Assembly (NCBI GenBank): GCA_035388225.1
Contig: DAOOPM010000011.1
Coordinates: forward strand, 1-64,000
Length of the DNA stretch: 64,000 nucleotides
Direction of reading: 5' to 3'
Source: SB25 sp029560875
GTDB lineage: Bacteria > Bacteroidota > Bacteroidia > Bacteroidales > Tenuifilaceae
Shown: piece by piece, positions 35,971 through 43,500 of the stretch
Layout: each line of letters opens with the position of its first letter
Numbering within the stretch: position 1 is the stretch's first letter
Translations under genes and position numbers: made by a program
Notes under the pieces: model-generated
What the model saw: the letters and a program-made list of their open reading frames with translations, nothing else
Database searches by the model: none
Told to the model about the DNA's origin: nothing

Positions 35971-36042
35971 AATTCAATTTATTTGGATGCAAAATAAACA
36001 TTTTTTTGAGATTAGAGGCCGAGTTCTGCTGTATGGCATACT

Positions 36043-36137
36043 ATCCGAGTTTTTACTCGGATTAAAGAATGTGCAGCATAGAATTGCGATGCACGGTATG
36101 CCCATTCTAGGCATGGTACAGATTTTTTGCATCGCAA
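36043..36137. other. Structured intergenic segment with nested hairpins
   Basis: In the 228-base spacer between two minus-strand genes: a perfect hairpin ATCCGAGT-TTTT-ACTCGGAT (36043-36062), then an inverted pair TTGCGATGCA (36084-36093) with TGCATCGCAA (36128-36137) enclosing ATGCC-N7-GGCAT (36098-36114). It could be a leader RNA, a small RNA or an old repeat; no known riboswitch pattern is recognised. Confidence 0.4.
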
Positions 36138-36198
36138 AGGAAGTGGATGGTAAGTATCACGCGTCAGGAGGCGCTCGATAGCGTTGGGATAACGATGG

Positions 36199-37008
36199 TT
36201 ATGACCCAAACTTCCCGTAACGTTCATACTTCGAAAAAAGCAACAACATCTTTTTCCCATTCTTCTCGAACGGATAGTAATACTTATAATTATTCTTCTC
36301 TGTCCAGAAATAACTCCCGGTTTTGCCCTTTTCAAAAACCTCAAGCAAATAATCACAATCGTTCATACTGCATTTGTAGAACGAATTGTCGAAGTACGGT
36401 TTTTTTAACGATTCTTTGGTTGTCCAACCCGAAATTTCGAGAAATACAGTTTCATCCTTGTACTTTGCCGATGTTAGTATGGTAATTGTTGGAAATTCTT
36501 CCTTTTGATTCGACAGAACATTAAGAAATTCGGGAATCTTGCCGAGTTGGGCGGTGTCCTGTATGGATAGGGTTAGTTCCTCTATGGATTTCTCGTAGCG
36601 GGCTATCAAATCCTCGGCCTCGTTAACCAACTTTGCCTTCTCGTTCTGGCGCGATAGGTAATCGCCAACAAAAAGGAATGCAATAAGTAGCGTAACTACT
36701 AGGCAACTTGTGTAGATTACCTTTTTGGTGATTATTGATTTAGAATCATCCAGTTTCATTTCTTGAATTCTGCTGTCGGCAATAAGGCTGATATTAAGGC
36801 TTATACTTAGAATTGCAGCACAGGCCACAAGTACAAATGCAAAGCCTATGGCTGCAAAGAAAAACTCCGATGTTTGACTGGTAAACACGTTTAAATCGAA
36901 AGTTACAGATACTATAAACCCAATAAACCAAAGAATAATAAGCGCTATGGTTCCTAGCATTATCCAAGTGGTTAGGTTCGATATTTTTACTTTTAGGGAT
37001 TGTTTCAT
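36199..37008 (-). CDS. Membrane protein of unknown function
   Basis: Not recognised. 269 residues with three likely membrane helices (about 14-36, 48-73 and 95-116), then a short coiled-coil-like segment ('RQNEKAKLVNEAEDLIARYEKSIEELTLSI') and a C-terminal soluble domain ending in aromatic- and lysine-rich sequence ('KNNYKYYYPFEKNGKKMLLLF'). The soluble domain contains 'YKCSMNDCDY', a Cys-x4-Cys pair that could be a disulfide or metal site. It has no obvious operon partner: the GxxExxY gene is 104 bases upstream. Confidence 0.6.
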   Translation of the reverse strand: MKQSLKVKISNLTTWIMLGTIALIILWFIGFIVSVTFDLNVFTSQTSEFFFAAIGFAFVLVACAAILSISLNISLIADSRIQEMKLDDSKSIITKKVIYTSCLVVTLLIAFLFVGDYLSRQNEKAKLVNEAEDLIARYEKSIEELTLSIQDTAQLGKIPEFLNVLSNQKEEFPTITILTSAKYKDETVFLEISGWTTKESLKKPYFDNSFYKCSMNDCDYLLEVFEKGKTGSYFWTEKNNYKYYYPFEKNGKKMLLLFSKYERYGKFGS

Positions 37009-37065
37009 GGTTGTTTAATTTGTTTTGATTGCTGACTATTTTATCTCAGAAATAATGAATAATTT

Positions 37066-37108
37066 AACCACAAAGTCGCTCAAAGTAAATCTTAAAGGCA
37101 CTCAAAGG
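37066..37108. repeat. Inverted-repeat arm downstream of the GxxExxY gene
   Basis: Sequence built of 'CACAAAG' / 'CTCAAAG' words starting AACCACAAAGTCGCTCAAAG. The part 37069-37090 matches the reverse complement of 37492-37513 at 20 of 22 positions. It ends 4 bases from the stop codon of the gene. Confidence 0.7.
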
Positions 37109-37112
37109 AAAA

Positions 37113-37493
37113 TCATAAGACTACTCTTTTTATACCATCTTTTAAGTGTCTTACGTTGAAGTTTACTAATAAGCCTAATTTGCAGTTTGATAATTTTAAG
37201 TAGGTTAAAATTTGTGCTAAATGAATATCCGATAATGAATCAACTGCTTTTATCTCAATGATTATGCTATTCTCAACAATTAAATCAATTCGGTATCCCG
37301 TTTCTAATTTTACTTTTTTGTATACTAATGGCAATGCTTTTTGTTTTTCAACTTTTAAACCGATTTTATTCAATTCATAGTAAAGACATTCTTCGTATGC
37401 GCTTTCAAGTAATCCAGGTCCAAGTGCGGTATGAACTTGAAAAGAACAGTCCAAAATCTTTTTAAATATTTCCTCAATATTCATTTTTGACAT
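37113..37493 (-). CDS. GxxExxY family protein (PD-(D/E)xK nuclease-like fold)
   Basis: A 126-residue member of the GxxExxY family, named for the motif seen here as G27-LL-E30-SA-Y33. The following 'GYRIDLIV...IIIEIKAV' (D70, E80, K82) has the layout of a PD-(D/E)xK nuclease core, with Q94 a possible further active-site residue. Biological function is not established. The gene is bracketed by near-identical inverted repeats (37069-37090 and 37492-37513); one arm touches the start codon. This suggests the gene and repeats form one mobile or once-mobile unit. The ATG at 37484 (fourth residue) is an alternative start. Confidence 0.85.
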   Translation of the reverse strand: MSKMNIEEIFKKILDCSFQVHTALGPGLLESAYEECLYYELNKIGLKVEKQKALPLVYKKVKLETGYRIDLIVENSIIIEIKAVDSLSDIHLAQILTYLKLSNCKLGLLVNFNVRHLKDGIKRVVL

Positions 37494-37536
37494 TTACTTT
37501 GGGCTACTTTGTGGAGACCTTTGTTGCCTTCGTGGT
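37492..37536. repeat. Inverted-repeat arm upstream of the GxxExxY gene
   Basis: On the minus strand it reads ACCACGAAGGCAACAAAGG... and CACAAAGTAGCCCAAAG. 37492-37513 pairs with 37069-37090 (20 of 22). The inner edge overlaps the start codon, so the arm also contains the translation start region. Confidence 0.7.
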
Positions 37537-37554
37537 AAAAAAAAATCTTATGAA

Positions 37555-38481
37555 TTACCATATCGGATTCACAAACCCATTCTTCCTTATTAGGTTATAT
37601 GCGGTTAGGCCAATATATGTTACCACAAAATTTAACCCCGAGATTATTGAGGCAAATACAAACAGAGCCCCAAATGTGCCAACCCACTTGTTTATGCCTG
37701 TAGCGTAACTTTCCAGCTTAAAGTAGCTCCACCAGCTGCCAAAGTGTGCGCTTACGCCTGTGGCCTCAAGGCTAAGTATAATAATGTTAAACACCAAGAA
37801 GAAAATTACCAGCGTTAGCAACCCGCGCCAAGCACCCTTAATATCGGGAGGGCTTAGCTCCATATGCGATGAGATACACATTGAGAGGTACAGGAATATC
37901 CAGAACTTATAATCGGCAAAGTTGCTTTTGCGGAACAGCGCGCTAAGTGTGTTCAGCGTGGAGTCCCATAGCGAGCCAAGCACTCCAGTCCACTCGCCAC
38001 GTACACCACGCACTAGGCTTTTGCTTTGCTCCTCAATGGACGAGAATACATCGGTGTTGTTGGGTACTAAAAAGTACAGCAGCGCGTACAGAACCATCGC
38101 ACCAAAAATTATTGGCCCCACGCCAATAAAGAAATTGCCAATTTTTTGGTAGGTGCTTTTGGTATCGTAGGAGTGGTTAACGTAGCCTATGGTTCCATCG
38201 GTGGAGTTGGGGCTGTAAAGTTTCATTTCGGTTATCTTATGGCGGAAAATCAGGCAGAATATTGCGTGTCCTAGCTCGTGGATTGGTGTGCCAATCCAGC
38301 CTGTAATAACAATATCGAGCGTTGTACCTGCTGTTTTAACGTATGTAACACGGGTAAAGCGTGCAAAGAGGTAAAGTATCAACCCGAAAATAAAAAGTAA
38401 TCCTAAAAGCCAAGTTAACTGGCTGAATGTGGTAATAATAACAAGTTTTAGGAATTCGAGAAATGAGTTAAAATCGCCCAT
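37555..38481 (-). CDS. Polytopic membrane protein with HExxH zinc-peptidase motif
   Basis: 308 residues with about six membrane helices. 'GWIGTPIHELGHAIFCLIF' places an HExxH motif (H68, E69, H72) within or beside a helix, as in site-2-type (M50) intramembrane proteases. The usual second motif of M50 enzymes (N/D-x-x-P-x-x-x-L-D-G) is not visible, so the third metal ligand is unknown and the family assignment remains open. The LtaS-like gene lies upstream on the same strand, separated by 237 bases of repeats; the GxxExxY unit lies downstream. Confidence 0.65.
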   Translation of the reverse strand: MGDFNSFLEFLKLVIITTFSQLTWLLGLLFIFGLILYLFARFTRVTYVKTAGTTLDIVITGWIGTPIHELGHAIFCLIFRHKITEMKLYSPNSTDGTIGYVNHSYDTKSTYQKIGNFFIGVGPIIFGAMVLYALLYFLVPNNTDVFSSIEEQSKSLVRGVRGEWTGVLGSLWDSTLNTLSALFRKSNFADYKFWIFLYLSMCISSHMELSPPDIKGAWRGLLTLVIFFLVFNIIILSLEATGVSAHFGSWWSYFKLESYATGINKWVGTFGALFVFASIISGLNFVVTYIGLTAYNLIRKNGFVNPIW

Positions 38482-38564
38482 AGGTTAGTGGTTAGAGTTT
38501 GGTGACTCTAAGATAGATAATTTTAGTTTGAAAATAAGGAGAATTTGAGAATTTGAAATGGTAC

Positions 38565-38670
38565 GGAGGTGGAATGTTGGAGGAATGGAGGAATGGAGGA
38601 ATGGAGAGATGGAGTAATGGAGTAATGGAGTGTTGGAGTTTTGCTCCAATCATCCAAATCTCCATCAATC
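38565..38670. repeat. Dispersed 'GGAGTAATG' word repeat, copy 4, with tandem 9-mers
   Basis: Nine-base units GGAGGAATG and GGAGTAATG repeat in tandem from about 38575 to 38630, then the inverse words 'GCTCCAATCATCCA' and 'TCTCCATCAATCC' follow to about 38671, forming an imperfect hairpin. Same word family as the copies near 16.7, 20.0 and 23.5 kb. Confidence 0.6.
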
Positions 38671-38690
38671 CTTTTATGTCACTTTTTGGG

Positions 38691-38716
38691 TCACTTGTCA
38701 CCTGTCACCTGTCACC
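38691..38716. repeat. Short tandem repeat TGTCACC
   Basis: About three and a half units of the 7-mer TGTCACC (first unit with one change, TGTCACT-like) end 3 bases before the 3' end of the LtaS-like gene. Confidence 0.6.
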
Positions 38717-38718
38717 AA

Positions 38719-40554
38719 CTACAACCCCAAAAACACATCTTGATAAACATAGAAGAAAGCGCTTGCTTTATCGGTTGTTTTTTCGGTTTCAACTCCATTC
38801 TGCATGATGTATTGGCGGCTTACGTGGTCGTAAATAATGGTATCGGTGGCCGATACAAAGCCGTAACCGTTGTTAAATGCATAGTACGCGAATGGTTGTG
38901 TGTGCTGGTTAAGGATGTCTTTGGAGAATACGAAACTAGAATGGTTCAAGTTTAATTGATTTAGTAGCGTTGAGGCTAAGTCAATCTGCGAGCAAACTTT
39001 ATCAATCCTTGCTGGTTCGGTATTTAATGCGCCACCTAGCCAAAGCATAGGAATGGAAAATTTATCGGTAGAGTAGTTTGTGCTTTTTCCCAAGTGTCTG
39101 TGTCCGTGGTCGGCAATAAGTATAAAAAGTGTGTTGTTGTACCAATCGCGTTTTTTTGCGTCGGCAAAGAAGTTGCCCAGGCTGCTATCAGTGTAAAAAG
39201 CAGAACTTAAGAATTGGTTAACCTCCTCTGTTCCTGGGTATTTTGATTTTGTAGGGATTTCGAAAGGTTCGTGGTTGCTCAGTGTAAAAAACATCTTGAA
39301 GAATGGTCCTTTGGCAGTATCGATATCGTTTAAAAGATACTTGAAAACGTGTTCATCGTGAACGCCCCACTTGGAATTGCGGTAGTTACGTGGAAAATCA
39401 TCCTGAGTAATAATTCTGCTAAACTTTGCTGAGTATAGGTACGAACGGATATTGGCGAAATCGGGGTCGCCACCGTAGTAGAATGATGCGTTATAGCCAG
39501 CATCAACAAGTGCCCCGCTAATGGTTGCTAGTTTTCGGGACTTTGTTGGGTATTTTATAACCGATTGTGTTGGTTGTGCAGGAAATCCTGAAACTATGGC
39601 AATAATACCCTTATCGCTGCGGTCGCCACTCGATATCATTTTGGTGAAGAATAGACCTTCGTTACTTAGCGCATTGAAGTTAGGAGTAACACCCTCTTTC
39701 CCACCAAGTGTTTCAATTAACTTAGAGCTGAAACTCTCTAACATAATCAACACAATGTTTGGTCTGTCCGTTCTAAGAACCTTAGTAGAATCGGGATTAT
39801 TCTGCATTAGTTCAGCGAAAAGAGCCTGCGCTTTTTCTTTTCCAATGGAATCGGGATATCGCTTATTCATTTTACCCGATTTTGAGATGGAATACATCAT
39901 ATTCCAGGGGGCATTCAACGCAGCGTGATTACAGTATGTATTAGAGCTGAAATAAACCTTTCCTGGATTCATTGGAGCAATTCCCAAGCCTCCGCGTATA
40001 GGTAGAATCATAGTTCCTGCAATAACAATAAAAATAGGAGCGTACCACCATTTTCCGTTTTCAACCCTATTTAATGTGCTAGCAATCCATTTCCTATAAG
40101 CCCAATAAAGGCCAATAATAGTGAGAATTGTAACTATCACAAAAATGATAATCATAAAGGTTTCCATTGATGCCATTGCTTCTTTGGGTGTTTTAAGGTA
40201 GAGCAGGGGAGTTGCATCAATCCGAAAGCCCCAGTTACGGTAAAGTTCAATGTCGGAAATCGATATAAGAGATATTATTGTAAGTAAAAGTATAGTTTGA
40301 AATGCAAGGTAACCCTTTAGCCATTTTTTGTTTGCAAGGAGTAGGATTCCTATAAATATTGATGTTAGAAGTGTTATATATCCTGTTAACGATAAATCCA
40401 TCCATGCACCACGTACTATAATGTTGACGAAATCATTAAAAGTAATCTGTAGGGTTTGTTTTAACTGGTAAACCATAAATGCTAGGCGAAATAAGGCAAA
40501 TGTAAGCATCCAGAAGATGGAATATTTTAGTATAAAAAGGAGTCTGTTCTTCAT
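38719..40554 (-). CDS. LtaS-like sulfatase-superfamily membrane protein
   Basis: Inner-membrane enzyme of the lipoteichoic-acid-synthase / phosphoglycerol-transferase group. Five helices (about 8-28, 52-74, 83-102, 132-152, 172-188) anchor an extracytoplasmic alkaline-phosphatase-fold domain (about 265-560). Metal site pieces: 'NIVLIMLESFSS' (E273), 'SGDRSDKG' with Ser313 in the nucleophile position (Thr in classical LtaS), 'HDEHVFKYLL' and 'ADHGHRHLG'. Gram-negative members transfer phosphoglycerol or phosphoethanolamine to glycans or lipid A; the acceptor here is unknown. 611 residues is normal. Confidence 0.88.
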   Translation of the reverse strand: MKNRLLFILKYSIFWMLTFALFRLAFMVYQLKQTLQITFNDFVNIIVRGAWMDLSLTGYITLLTSIFIGILLLANKKWLKGYLAFQTILLLTIISLISISDIELYRNWGFRIDATPLLYLKTPKEAMASMETFMIIIFVIVTILTIIGLYWAYRKWIASTLNRVENGKWWYAPIFIVIAGTMILPIRGGLGIAPMNPGKVYFSSNTYCNHAALNAPWNMMYSISKSGKMNKRYPDSIGKEKAQALFAELMQNNPDSTKVLRTDRPNIVLIMLESFSSKLIETLGGKEGVTPNFNALSNEGLFFTKMISSGDRSDKGIIAIVSGFPAQPTQSVIKYPTKSRKLATISGALVDAGYNASFYYGGDPDFANIRSYLYSAKFSRIITQDDFPRNYRNSKWGVHDEHVFKYLLNDIDTAKGPFFKMFFTLSNHEPFEIPTKSKYPGTEEVNQFLSSAFYTDSSLGNFFADAKKRDWYNNTLFILIADHGHRHLGKSTNYSTDKFSIPMLWLGGALNTEPARIDKVCSQIDLASTLLNQLNLNHSSFVFSKDILNQHTQPFAYYAFNNGYGFVSATDTIIYDHVSRQYIMQNGVETEKTTDKASAFFYVYQDVFLGL

Positions 40555-40583
40555 TTTGAGTTACTTAAATTGATTTTCGAGTG

Positions 40584-40591
40584 CAAACCTA
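40584..40591 (-). promoter_or_regulatory. Candidate -7 promoter element of the LtaS-like gene
   Basis: Minus strand TAGGTTTG, exact TAnnTTTG, 30 bases upstream of the ATG. No convincing -33 TTG. Confidence 0.35.
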
Positions 40592-40774
40592 ATTAATTTT
40601 AGAATATTTTTTAGGATATTTTTTGATATCAATATGTAATCTCAAGTCTCATTAAGCACTAGACCTTCCAAATTCTGTAGGACTTGGAAGCATCTAGAAG
40701 ATTAGTTGCCCAAGCTATGATGTACCAAATATGTTAAAATCAGAACAAATCATACAACCTATTATCTTCCTTAC

Positions 40775-40782
40775 TATTTTTG
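40775..40782 (+). promoter_or_regulatory. Candidate -7 promoter element of the isoaspartyl peptidase gene
   Basis: TATTTTTG, exact TAnnTTTG, 20 bases upstream of the ATG at 40803. No clear -33 TTG. Confidence 0.33.
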
Positions 40783-40802
40783 AGAAACCTTAACCCATAA
40801 CT

Positions 40803-41759
40803 ATGAAACCTTTTAAAACAATACTATCCTTCATTGTTATAATTCTTTTAGCCAACTCATTACTTGCACAAAAGTGGAGTATTGTCCTGCATGGTGGTGC
40901 AGGTGGTATGAAAAAAGAGAACTTTACACAGGAACAGATAGATAACTACCAAGCAGAGCTACTTAAAGCATTAGAAATTGGAAAAAATATTCTTATCAAT
41001 GGCGGAACTAGTCTCGATGCTGTTGAGCAGGTTGTCCGATACTTGGAGGATTGCCCATTGTTTAACGCAGGCAAGGGCGCTGTTTTTACGCACGATGGTA
41101 AGAATGAACTTGATGCAGCCATAATGGACGGAAGAAATCTTATGGCTGGTGCCATAGCAGGTGTTGGCGATATAAAGAACCCAATTTCTACTGCGCGGTT
41201 GGTTATGGAAAAATCAGCCCATGTAATGATCGTAGGTAAGGGAGCATCGGATTTTGCTAGGAGTATGGGTGCAGAGATGGTTGATAGTAGTTACTTTTTC
41301 ACTCAATCCCGATGGAACGATTTGCAAAAATATCTTGATAAAGAGAAAATGGGAACAGTTGGTTGCGTTGCGCTCGATATTCACGGAAACCTTGCGGCGG
41401 CAACATCAACTGGTGGAATGACTAATAAGCGCTACAATCGAGTTGGTGATGCTCCAGTAATTGGAGCTGGAACCTATGCTAATAATGCAACCTGTGCAGT
41501 TTCAGCAACTGGTCATGGCGAGTTCTTTATCCGTTACACTGTTGCACACGATATTTCTGCACTAATGGAGTATAAAGGTATGAGTTTGGTCGATGCTGTT
41601 AATCTGGTAATCAACGGTAAACTTGAAAAAGTTGATGGCCGTGGAGGTGTAATTGCGGTGGATAAGGATGGAAATGTTTGTATTGATATGAATACTACCG
41701 GAATGTTTAGGGCTTACGAAAAATCGACGGGAGAAAAGGGTGTGGAAATTTTTAAGTAA
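40803..41759 (+). CDS. Exported isoaspartyl peptidase / L-asparaginase (Ntn hydrolase)
   Basis: Threonine-type N-terminal nucleophile hydrolase that removes beta-aspartyl residues and can hydrolyse asparagine. After a signal peptide ('...ILLANSLLAQ', 1-23) come 'VLHGGAGG' and 'FNAGKGAVFT', typical of the alpha chain. The autocleavage site precedes T185 in 'EKMGTVGCVALD', giving the beta chain with 'STGGMTNKRYNRVGDAPVIGAGTYA'. 318 residues is normal. Export to the periplasm is usual in this phylum. The next gene on the strand starts 111 bases later with its own promoter. Confidence 0.93.
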   Translation: MKPFKTILSFIVIILLANSLLAQKWSIVLHGGAGGMKKENFTQEQIDNYQAELLKALEIGKNILINGGTSLDAVEQVVRYLEDCPLFNAGKGAVFTHDGKNELDAAIMDGRNLMAGAIAGVGDIKNPISTARLVMEKSAHVMIVGKGASDFARSMGAEMVDSSYFFTQSRWNDLQKYLDKEKMGTVGCVALDIHGNLAAATSTGGMTNKRYNRVGDAPVIGAGTYANNATCAVSATGHGEFFIRYTVAHDISALMEYKGMSLVDAVNLVINGKLEKVDGRGGVIAVDKDGNVCIDMNTTGMFRAYEKSTGEKGVEIFK

Positions 41760-41782
41760 CTTATAACATTAACTATATTTCC

Positions 41783-41812
41783 TTGTTATAATAAGAAATA
41801 GCCGTAATTTTG
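41783..41812 (+). promoter_or_regulatory. Bacteroidota promoter with both boxes (TTG-N19-TAATTTTG)
   Basis: TTG at 41783-41785, a 19-base spacer, then TAATTTTG at 41805-41812: a full match to the TTG-N19-TAnnTTTG consensus. The gene start follows 58 bases later (41871). Best promoter call in the window. Confidence 0.65.
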
Positions 41813-41870
41813 ATTGATAATTTGCTGTATAGAATAACGAACTACAAACCATTAAACCAAATAAATAGCC

Positions 41871-42386
41871 ATGGCACTATCCGTTCACAGTCAGGATGCA
41901 AAAAGTAAAGGACAAATTGAAATTTTTTTCCTTCATTTCTTTTTTGCACTAGTAATGATGGCAATACTCCTACTAATTATTCAATTGATTGGAGGTGCAT
42001 TAACTTGGGATAATTATTCAAAATACTATATTATATTGATTCCAATAACGGTCATTCTTCCTTTAATTATTGCAGTTACAACTGCATTTTCATATAAAAA
42101 GGTTATCTTAACCATTTCGCCGTTAGCAAATCTTAACCAAGAAAAGTTGAAAGAGTTTTTCTTTAAGGAGGATTACAAGGCTGTTAAACAGGCCGATGGT
42201 AAAGTTGTATTTGAGCGGGCACGATTATTACCTCGTTTTTTAAGCCTTAACTTCGATAAGCCTTATATTGAGATAACTTCTACCGAGGCAAAAGTTTATA
42301 TGCTCAAGCGATTATCGTTAGTTTTGATTCCTCAAATTCAAATGGGTAAACGTTTCGAAATTAATCCAGACCAACACAATGCATAG
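41871..42386 (+). CDS. Small two-helix membrane protein of unknown function
   Basis: Not recognised. 171 residues: a short N-terminal tail, two membrane helices (about 17-45 and 51-72, 'IILIPITVILPLIIAVTTAF') and a C-terminal cytoplasmic domain of about 95 residues with basic and aromatic residues. It looks like a PH-like or DUF-type domain but I cannot name it. Its end overlaps the next gene by 8 bases, so the two are probably translated together. Confidence 0.6.
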   Translation: MALSVHSQDAKSKGQIEIFFLHFFFALVMMAILLLIIQLIGGALTWDNYSKYYIILIPITVILPLIIAVTTAFSYKKVILTISPLANLNQEKLKEFFFKEDYKAVKQADGKVVFERARLLPRFLSLNFDKPYIEITSTEAKVYMLKRLSLVLIPQIQMGKRFEINPDQHNA

Positions 42387-43473
42387 ACTTCCATTTCTTC
42401 TTTTAGATACCGATACTTGTAAAAGAAATATTGATAGAATGGCCTCCAAGGCCATTCTGCATAAATTGGTATTACGTCCACATTTTAAAACTCATCAAAG
42501 TGCTCAAATTGCCGAATGGTTTCGCAATTTTGGCGTAAACAGTTGCACTGTTTCATCGGTAAAAATGGCCGAGTACTTTGCCAATGCCGGATGGACAGAT
42601 ATTACAATTTCATTCCCAGTTAATCCTTTCGAGGTTGACGCCATAAATAGCTTGGCTAAAAAGGTAAGTTTAAATGTGATTTTTTCATCGGCATCCAATC
42701 TGCTGAAATCCATTAACCAGTTAAAGGAAAATATTGGGGTTTTTATTGAGATAGATGTTGGGCATAACCGTTCTGGGCTCAGTCCTGATAATACTCGCGA
42801 AATTGCTCTGATGGTTAACCAGATTGAGGGAAATTCAAGTTTGAAGTTTAAAGGATTCCTAAGTCACGCAGGCCATACCTACAAGGCAACGTCAACCGAT
42901 GAGGTTCTAAAAATTCATCGCGATTCGTTGAGCAAGTTAACCAAGCTAAAGGCATTTTGGAAGGAATCGCATCCCGATATTGTTGTATCGTACGGCGATA
43001 CCCCTTCGTGTTCCATTGCCGATGAATTTTGGGGAGTTGACGAGATTCGTCCTGGGAACTTCGTTTTTTATGATGTTATGCAGAGTCAAATAGGTTCGTG
43101 TACCATAAGTGATATTGCTGTAGCAATGATTTGTCCGGTGGTTGATATCAACCAGAGTAGGCGAGAGGCTGTAATACATTGCGGAGCGGTTCATCTATCA
43201 AAGGATAATATCAAACTACCGAATGAAGAAACTTCATTCGGCGTGGTTTGTGGTTTTGATGGAAATGCTTGGGGCGAGCCACTTGAGGGTTTGTACGTTA
43301 AATCGTTAAGTCAGGAGCACGGACTTATTTCATTTCCCAATGAGTTTCCATTCAAAGTAGGCGATTTAGTGGCCATACTCCCCATTCACAGCTGCCTTAC
43401 TGTTGATTTGATGGGCGAGATTAAACTAAACGATGGCTCTACAATCCAAACAATGAGACAGCACACGTTTTGA
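42379..43473 (+). CDS. D-threonine aldolase / D-serine dehydratase-like PLP enzyme (DSD1 family)
   Basis: Fold-type III PLP enzyme with an alanine-racemase-like N-terminal barrel. The PLP lysine is K37 in 'LRPHFKTHQS'; 'IEIDVGHNRSG', 'SHAGHTY' and 'YGDTPSCS' form the cofactor site; the C-terminal domain has 'DEIRPGNFVFYD', 'IHCGAVHLSKDN' and 'LPIHSCLTVDLMG', whose His and Cys are the usual metal site. 364 residues is normal. It likely cleaves D-threonine or deaminates D-serine or D-threo-hydroxyaspartate; the substrate is not decided. It overlaps the membrane protein gene and is followed by the M64 peptidase after 27 bases. Confidence 0.85.
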   Translation: MHRLPFLLLDTDTCKRNIDRMASKAILHKLVLRPHFKTHQSAQIAEWFRNFGVNSCTVSSVKMAEYFANAGWTDITISFPVNPFEVDAINSLAKKVSLNVIFSSASNLLKSINQLKENIGVFIEIDVGHNRSGLSPDNTREIALMVNQIEGNSSLKFKGFLSHAGHTYKATSTDEVLKIHRDSLSKLTKLKAFWKESHPDIVVSYGDTPSCSIADEFWGVDEIRPGNFVFYDVMQSQIGSCTISDIAVAMICPVVDINQSRREAVIHCGAVHLSKDNIKLPNEETSFGVVCGFDGNAWGEPLEGLYVKSLSQEHGLISFPNEFPFKVGDLVAILPIHSCLTVDLMGEIKLNDGSTIQTMRQHTF

Positions 43474-43500
43474 TTTAAATCATAACTAATTACAGTAAAA

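Noticed and set aside
36001..36200. tRNA or known riboswitch in the structured spacer
   Set aside because: No cloverleaf, no T-arm 'GTTCRA' or CCA-type end, and no riboswitch core that I recognise; kept only as an unnamed structured region.
37555..38481. Defence island reading of the GxxExxY, HExxH membrane protein and neighbouring genes
   Set aside because: No restriction, CRISPR, Abi or CBASS-type domains are next to them and the genes are not arranged as one operon; there is not enough to call a defence system.
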